Under the pieces are notes generated by a model. That model had not been told where the DNA came from, ran no database searches, and saw only the letters and a program-made list of their open reading frames with translations. DNA of 64,000 bases from Tetragonia tetragonoides (lineage: Eukaryota > Streptophyta > Magnoliopsida > Caryophyllales > Aizoaceae). Positions 57,962 to 64,000 of the stretch are shown one piece after another. Position 1 is the first letter of the stretch. Every line of letters begins with the position of its first letter. The DNA lies in contig CM076150.1 in assembly GCA_038025085.1 (NCBI GenBank), positions 3,886,001-3,950,000 of the forward strand, in the 5' to 3' direction. The position numbers and the translations under genes were made by a program.

Positions 57962-59139
57962 TGACCATCCAACTTTACAAGCGTTTCTCCACACATAAGA
58001 ATAAGATGCAAGCATTTCGTAACAACTACAAGTACCTTGTTGCCACTTGCTACCCATTCGTACATATTATCTGTGCGGCAAACATGTTCAAACTTTTCAC
58101 CCATTTGTACATTTTATCTGTGCGGCTAACAGTAGTCCCATACTCTCATATTTGACGAGCAAAACATAGTAGCCCCCATATGATGGGATGTAGTGACCAG
58201 TGATACTCATCTCACTTAGTGCATTCTAATTGGAGTATTATGATAAGTATGCCACATCAAAGGAAAGAGCATGGTCCCTCTCTTTATAAGGTTCAGCGGA
58301 TCTTGTGCCGTTTGGCCTAACTCCCAAAATTTCAACTTTTCCTCCCATATTTATTCTTATTTACCCTATTTTTATCTACTCCAACCATCACCTTCAACTT
58401 TGAGAAGTTGAAAAATAAAGCTAGAAGTGGAAGAAGTTACAAACTATAGCTTCTACTTCTAGTCCAATTGTAACTTTATTCAACTTCTTAGGAATTGAAT
58501 ATGGAGGGGGGAGCAGATAGAAAAGGAATTGGCAAGAACAAATGTGAAAGAAGCAGTTGGAAGAAGGTAGACTAAACGAGGTATAAGTCTAACCAAGGTG
58601 TCTTCCAACTTCTGTTCCCAAAAACTAGAGTTGTGATTCCATGTTCAATTATTGTTGTTTCCAAATTCCAAACAGGAATCAAGGAAACCACGTAACCATT
58701 AGTCATGTGAGACTGTGAGAGCATGGTTAAAATTCCCTCAAAAAAAGAGGAAAAAAAAAAGCAGAAAAAAGCTTATATGGAACAAAGAAAATGGCCTTGC
58801 AAGTTGCAAGAGATTATTTCCCACGTACTGGAAAACTCACATTGCAATCCCTGCAAATGAGAAGCTAAGAATGTACATTAAACAGACACCTAGGAACATC
58901 AAGCATTGTATCCAGCATCGATAACTATTCTAGTTTCATCCTGAGTATGAGATACTATACTGCTTCAGAAGTTCCCCTTTCACCCCCAACCCACTTCTAC
59001 GGTTCTACCCATCCAATAAGCATAACATTATCTACCATCTTGGCGTTTACATCCTACATCAGGCCGGATAAGCTCGTAGGTCCATCAACTTTCACCCCCT
59101 CTTTCCTATGAGGACCGGGATTCAACAGCACCTCTCACT
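57962..59139. other. Gene-free, then 3' flank of the FVE-type gene
   Basis: No gene recognised. The part just left of 59140 should hold the 3' UTR of the minus-strand WD40 gene. Two copies of a TTCGTACATATTATCTGTGC / TTTGTACATTTTATCTGTGC unit lie at 58056-58128. Confidence 0.45.
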
Positions 59140-60320
59140 TCAGGATTTTGAAGTGCATGTCGCTACGTGAGACTTGAATTGTTCGAGTTCTGCCAAAACT
59201 TCCTCTTCTGGTCTGTATATCAAATCACTCATCCGCCAGATCTGTGAAAATAATTGAAGTTACAGATGGCATCAGGAACCATGTTTGCTCACAGTATTTA
59301 GAAGTAGTGTTCAAAAGAAGGTATAAAACTTGGGCTCAGTTACTATAATAGATTACACATTCCTGCGTGCTACAGGTTTAACTCATTTGAATTAATCTTC
59401 CCTTGCCAGAGGCATACAGAATTAAACCCAGCAATTCTCATTGGATTTTGGAAGCAAACGTTGAGCAAAAATGTTGGCTTAAAAAGATAATGAAAATGAA
59501 AAATGCCCTCTTTTTCCTGTCCTCCAAAGATATAGGATATAAGCCAATGGGCCCCCCCAAAGATAGATGGACAGATGGTGAAGTTGGAGGGCCGGAGGGG
59601 GTAGGAGAGTAGGAGAAAGAGGAGAAGATCAAGGACTAGAATCAAATAATGAAGAAACAATCAGAAAAAATCTGATACCTGTAGTGTCCCACCACCACCG
59701 CTTGAATCACAGTCATCCGAAACACTAACAATCGTCCAAGGATCAAAAGCATTCCAGTGAAAATCAACCACCTTATCCCTGTATACAGCATATTGCAAAC
59801 AACTTTGGTGAAGGGCACTTGGCACATGCAAAATCGGTACAGTTGGAATATAGCATTCCCTAAAGCATTCAAAAGTTCCACTAGAAAAAGGTAGAAGCAT
59901 GATCCAAGTAGGAATGTTCATATTCATAGAAACTCTATCAGATTGCCAATGTTTCAGAGGTTTGAGGGGAACTGCTTAAATAAATTAGAAGCTATAGAAA
60001 GATCAAGATATGGCCCAACCAACAAGCTTATGGTTACATATAGCAAACTTTAATATTTGATGAACTCATCAAAATCTTAATGAAATTCAACATTATATGA
60101 ACTCATCAAAATCTTCATGAAATTCAACATCATATAGGCATATAGCCACCTATTATGGAGATGCTATGAATGCCAAAACACAATCACCATCAACAGAATG
60201 GGCAACAAGCGCATTGAATTGCATAAAGAAGACAAAGCCTAACCTATGCCCAGCATGCTGGAAGAACAGTCCTGGTGGAGTATTTGGTGTCCTTACCCCA
60301 CGCTCTTTCTTTTTACCCAC
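59140..60320 (-). CDS. FVE: MSI4/FVE-type WD40 protein, last three exons (5' part outside window)
   Basis: Exons 60244-60320, 59679-59778 and 59140-59241 join in phase to 92 C-terminal residues and a stop. They read VGKKKERGVRTPNTPPGLFF, QHAGHRDKVVDFHWNAFDPW, TIVSVSDDCDSSGGGGTLQ, IWRMSDLIYRPEEEVLAELE and QFKSHVATCTSKS. This is the last WD40 blade and C-terminal helix of the MSI4/FVE branch of RBBP4/7-like proteins; the GGGGTLQIWRMSDLIYRPE signature separates it from MSI1-3. Arabidopsis FVE works with histone deacetylase and PRC2-type complexes to repress FLC and promote flowering. No upstream exon was found up to the right edge, so the preceding intron is at least 3.6 kb and carries a LINE and a hAT. 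Identification is strong, orthology inferred. Confidence 0.93.
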
Positions 60321-61004
60321 CTGGAAAATAATGCAGCATTTAACTCAAAGAAAGTCATACAAAATTGCAGAAAAAATTCAATGAATGCATCTGAAAGGTA
60401 TAAGTGCACATCAGAGGAAACTAAAACTTAAGGAGATACAATTGGACGCTTCAAAGTTTAAATATAAATGCTATTTCAAGGAATAGCTTGTCCATCATCA
60501 TGAAGGAACCATACAAAGAGGGACAAATAGCCAATAGAATACAGACACGTCACCAAATGATAACGAACATCACTCATAAACTAACCTAATGTAACTCTTT
60601 TAATGAACAGGTCCAGCGGCATACCATGTAAAATTTCTACATTACACACTGATACCATTCAAGGATCTTCAACATGCATAAGATTTGAAAATTTCCAGCT
60701 TCTATCTCTAATTAAGGAGGAGGAGGAGGATGAAGGGGCCACAATTTTCTCACTTGTACTTCCCTTTTTTAACTCTTAATAATTTTGCTCTCGAAGAACC
60801 CACGTGCAATAATAAGGTTAACACTTTGCCTTTAATTGGAAGTTTGGGTTTGATTGCTAGAGGAATGAGGAATTTGTCCGAGTAAGTTAAATTGTGGAGT
60901 ATAAACACAAGGTTTAATTTGCTACTCTTCATGATTTTAGTAGCAATAAATCAATTGAATAAAGTGAAGTATTATAAATTAATTGAAGCCTTTCTTAGAT
61001 GAAG
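60321..61004. other. FVE intron sequence
   Basis: No exon seen. A 37-bp tandem duplication (core AACTCATCAAAATCTT) sits in the neighbouring intron at 60061-60135. A short GGAGGA run lies at 60715-60735. Confidence 0.45.
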
Positions 61005-62441
61005 AGATCTTTTATTCAAACCAAAAGAGAATTACAACATAAGAGGACACGGAGTCCGCAGAAAGGAAAAACTAATTATAGGTCCCCAAAATACGTTGAA
61101 CGTCCGTAAGAGGCACCCCCTTAAAGGCACCAGCTGCTTTAGCCCAAAGGGATGCCAAATAAACCATCCAATCCCAAACAAAATCAACTGGCCTACACGT
61201 TTCAGAAAAAAATCCTAGTGTTTCGCTCCATGATATGCACCAGAATATAGCGAAAAGAACACATTGCCACAACAATCTAGTCTCCTTGCCCCTCCCCCAA
61301 CAAATAAATGTTAATTGAAGGCTATGGATGTTAGGGAAATTAAAGGAGAGAGAAAGAGAAAGACGAGGATGGGGTGAAGGGAGCAACAGATTGTTCAGTT
61401 TGTATTAATATACTTGTTTGTTTGTTGTGTGCAGGCTTTTAAATGACAGTTATTTGCTCAACTGTTTAACTTGCCACGTCACATCTCTGGTCACTATTAG
61501 GCTGGAAAAGGAGTCATAGTTCCTTAACCACCAACGGAAAAAAAAGGTGAGATCCTTAGACCCAAAAAACATGAAAGGTTCGAGCAAAGGTGTTATTTCC
61601 TCCTTAAGGGGAACCTTTAGCCTGGATCATGTTATTAACTGGGATAGGGGGGAAATGTGATGGTGGGCCTAGGTGCTGGTGGAAGGTGCAAGGTGCAAGG
61701 TGCAAGGTGCAAGTGAACACTCTAGAGGGGTCCCTACGCCAAATCCTAGAATCACAATCTGTGAACTAAACGTTATCCAAAACACTAAGGAGAGATAAAC
61801 CCGAAGGATACCTCCGGAAGAGGAGGTCCCAAGGCCTATCATTATTAGAAGAAAAAAAAGATCATTGACAAGCACGCTATGTGAAATTGTGAAGTGAATA
61901 AGCCGAAAGAGTCCCAAAGAGAACGGAGCATCCCTTTCCAAGCATCCTCCCTGAATTGCCCCTGATGCCCATCACCCAACTTATTCTTGACCATAAGAAG
62001 ATAAAATAAACAACACCTGGGATATGAACTTCCAAGGACAAGCATGGGAGACAAATGAACCAGCACGAGCTTCTCACCATTATGCTTAAGGTTGTACATG
62101 GTCTTGATAGCTCGGTCTCAAAGAGCCTCGGACTCCAAAAGGAAGCACCACAACCACTTACCCAAAGGTAAAAAAGTTTTGGACACCAAATGACCAAAAG
62201 CTCAACCCCCCTTCTGAGTTCTGACTTAGGCATACCGCATACCCACTAGAAGCCAACTGACAAGATGATCCGATCCACTCTGCCCAGGCCCGACCATAAA
62301 ATCCAATATTTTCCAACCCCTTAGCAACCATAACAGGAATCCTAAAAAAGGGAAAGGCAGAACAGAGGAATGCTGGCTGGAAAAGACTAATATATCGTAA
62401 TCCTCCTGCCAAGAAAAAATTACACCCCCTTTCAACAGGGA
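61005..62441 (-). mobile_element. Broken L1-type LINE in FVE intron
   Basis: Minus-strand frames in pieces: SAFPFFRIPVMVAKGLENI (RT thumb, about 62390-62300), WAEWIGSSCQLAS and EGGLSFWSFGVQNFFTFG (degraded DHLVSW and GGLGLG parts), YNLKHNGEK, KLGDGHQGQFREDAWKGM (LGDG..FWEDxW), then near the end LLWQCVLFAIFWCISWSETL, VWDWMVYLASLWAKAAGAFK. The zf-RVT part is replaced by unrelated sequence about 61390-61665. 3' end near 61005. Same orientation as the host gene; a later hAT insertion sits at its upstream end. Confidence 0.82.
61680..61711. repeat. (AAGGTGC)n minisatellite
   Basis: Four tandem copies of AAGGTGC inside the LINE remnant. Confidence 0.9.
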
Positions 62442-62449
62442 GTAGAGAC

Positions 62450-63096
62450 CATGGTTCGAAATCGCGGTCGCGGTCGCGATCGCGGTGGCGAAGTCGCAGT
62501 AGCGGACGAATATCGGAGTCGCGGTTTGGGATGCGGTCGTCGCGGCATAAATTTTGTTTAGAGGTGGTTTTATGGTTTTTAATACTTGGAGTCATAAACT
62601 TATGACTCTAGAAGCCTATAAGTATTGAAATATGACTAATTTAGGTCATCACGGCCGTCGCGGTATTGTCGCGGCTTGAATTTCATTTAAAGAAAAAAAG
62701 AATAATATTTTTTGGTGCTTTTAATACTGATAAATTTATGAATAATCCAAACCTTAAAATAAACATATTTTAATAAAACTTTAAAAGTAAATCTATCATC
62801 TATTTAATTGTTACTAGATTAGTTAATAGGACATATTTGGGTTTATATAATTTTAAAAGTAACTTTAAAATGAAAGGTAATGCAATTTTTAATAATATAT
62901 GTTTTTTTTTAGTGAGAATAATACATGTTTTAGTGCTAAAGAAAAATTGACTGAACATGTTTTATCAAAGACTGTCAATAGCTAGCCCACTTACCTAATT
63001 AAAAACCCACCCACAAACATCCAAAACTCTCATAAACCCGAAACTGTGAAACCTAAAGTCTAAATATCGTCCCCCAAGTCAGTCGTCACTCGTCAG

Positions 63097-63150
<54 letters not shown>

Positions 63151-63648
63151 GTCTCTCTCTGTCTCTTTTCTCGAGCGATCATGGAGTGAAAAATAAAAAA
63201 CAGAGACGTCAGAGGCTCAAATTCACACTCTCAGCCAACAACGAAAACAAAATTATGGGGATTCAAGCTAAAATTCAAGTGCGTTTCCGAGAGTTCATGG
63301 CGTGGCTAATGGGTTTGTTTCAAGTAGACGAAATCATGTAAATCAAGCCTCTACAATCAGATTTTCAGATCTACAATGGCGATTTGAGCTTTCATGGTTC
63401 AGATTTGGCCCTTCTTCTCTCTTCCCCTTTTTTTTTAGGGAGGATCCGTAGAAAAATGGGTCTTTCTAAAAGGTAGCGGCCTTTGTCACGGCTGTAACGG
63501 CTGAATCGCGATTCGTAGCAGCCGTATCGGCCGAGATTGCGCTTGATGGAAATATCCCGTTACACATCGGTGTATATCGTAACGGTCAACTCAAATCCCG
63601 CTACGATACGGCCGATACGATACGTATCGGCCGAGTTTTAAAACCCTG
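62450..63648. mobile_element. Non-autonomous hAT element (1199 bp) with CGGTCGCGG/CGGCCGATACG ends
   Basis: Left end CATGGTTCGAAATCGCGG, right end inverted CAGGGTTTTAAAACTCGG. The 8-bp flanks GTAGAGAC are perfect (62442-62449, 63649-63656). The left subterminal zone repeats GTCGCGGT; the right zone repeats CGGCCGATACG/CGTATCG. The AT-rich interior has a (CT)n run at 63098-63142 and no transposase. Confidence 0.9.
63098..63142. repeat. (CT)n microsatellite
   Basis: About 22 uninterrupted CT units inside the hAT element. Confidence 0.97.
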
Positions 63649-63656
63649 GTAGAGAC

Positions 63657-64000
63657 TAGAGATTCCTAAATGTAAGTCAGACCTACGCTACTCAGATGCT
63701 TCACTTAAACAGATACAATATGAGACTTAGAAACTTCAAATTAGAACAAAACCAAGGAAAAACAATCCTTAAAATAGATAAGTCCAATCCGTGGATCCAT
63801 CCCCGAATCCGATCCTCAGATCCCTAGTCTGAGAAACATAGTCATCCGCTTAAATTCCTGAATATTTTCATCCTAATAATAAAGCATACTCACACTATGA
63901 GCGAGGCAAATACTAGCCAAGAAAGGGAAAAAATAACTCACAGACGGAGAGACTAACATTACCTGAAACAGAAAATAATGAAAGTAAAGGAGAAGCAAGA
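63657..64000. other. FVE intron continuing to right edge
   Basis: No exon of the WD40 protein found in any minus-strand frame, and nothing else recognised. Confidence 0.45.

Noticed and set aside
62158..62595. 145-codon frame with Arg-Asp repeats
   Set aside because: Joins LINE remnant and the GC-rich end of the hAT element; crosses an insertion border, so not a gene.

Overview
The window is nuclear DNA from a flowering plant, most likely a eudicot. It is AT-rich, its genes carry introns with GT..AG borders and plant-type products, and the spaces between genes are filled with plant transposon types: L1-type LINEs, several tRNA-headed SINE families, hAT, Mutator-like, Helitron and Stowaway elements. 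I cannot name the species from sequence alone. Nothing bacterial, viral or CRISPR-like was seen.

Four well-supported genes all lie on the minus strand. (1) 290-8879: the 5' two-fifths or so of a valyl-tRNA synthetase gene. Ten exons were traced; the 3' part lies beyond the left edge. A 5-kb intron holds a hAT element and a 5'-truncated LINE, and another intron holds a SINE. (2) 22837-24519: an intronless polyamine oxidase gene of the PAO5 (thermospermine/spermine oxidase) type. (3) 50672-55432: a complete seven-exon gene for a 636-residue TM9/EMP70 Golgi-endosome membrane protein. (4) 59140-60320: the last three exons of an MSI4/FVE-type WD40 gene. The rest of that gene lies beyond the right edge, behind an intron that carries a broken LINE with a hAT element inside it. 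A fifth candidate at 44957-45384 has a TATA box and a long plausible reading frame, but it needs one extra base in an A6 run to be open from its ATG.

Region by region: 1-8.9 kb ValRS; 9-22 kb gene-free and transposon-rich (retroposon F1, SINE/hAT nests, a 1.27-kb Mutator-like element with a GRF-type zinc-finger fragment, a Helitron carrying a SINE that carries a hAT, and a Helitron-derived tandem duplication); 22.8-24.7 kb PAO; 24.8-44.9 kb gene-free, with SINEs, MITEs, a short Helitron, a second Mutator-like element and further F copies; 45 kb the small frame-broken gene; 47-50 kb LINE, hAT and SINE pieces; 50.7-55.4 kb TM9; 56.7-57.3 kb another F copy; 59-64 kb the FVE 3' end with nested transposons.

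The genes do not form a pathway. They are independent housekeeping or regulatory genes: protein synthesis, polyamine catabolism, Golgi/endosome membrane, and chromatin control of flowering. The most unusual item is a roughly 540-600 bp poly(A)-tailed retroposon family ('F', five copies). It has target-site duplications and no tRNA head that I can see, and two copies share a similar reading frame. Also notable is a set of non-autonomous hAT elements, each loaded near its ends with its own short GC-rich motif.
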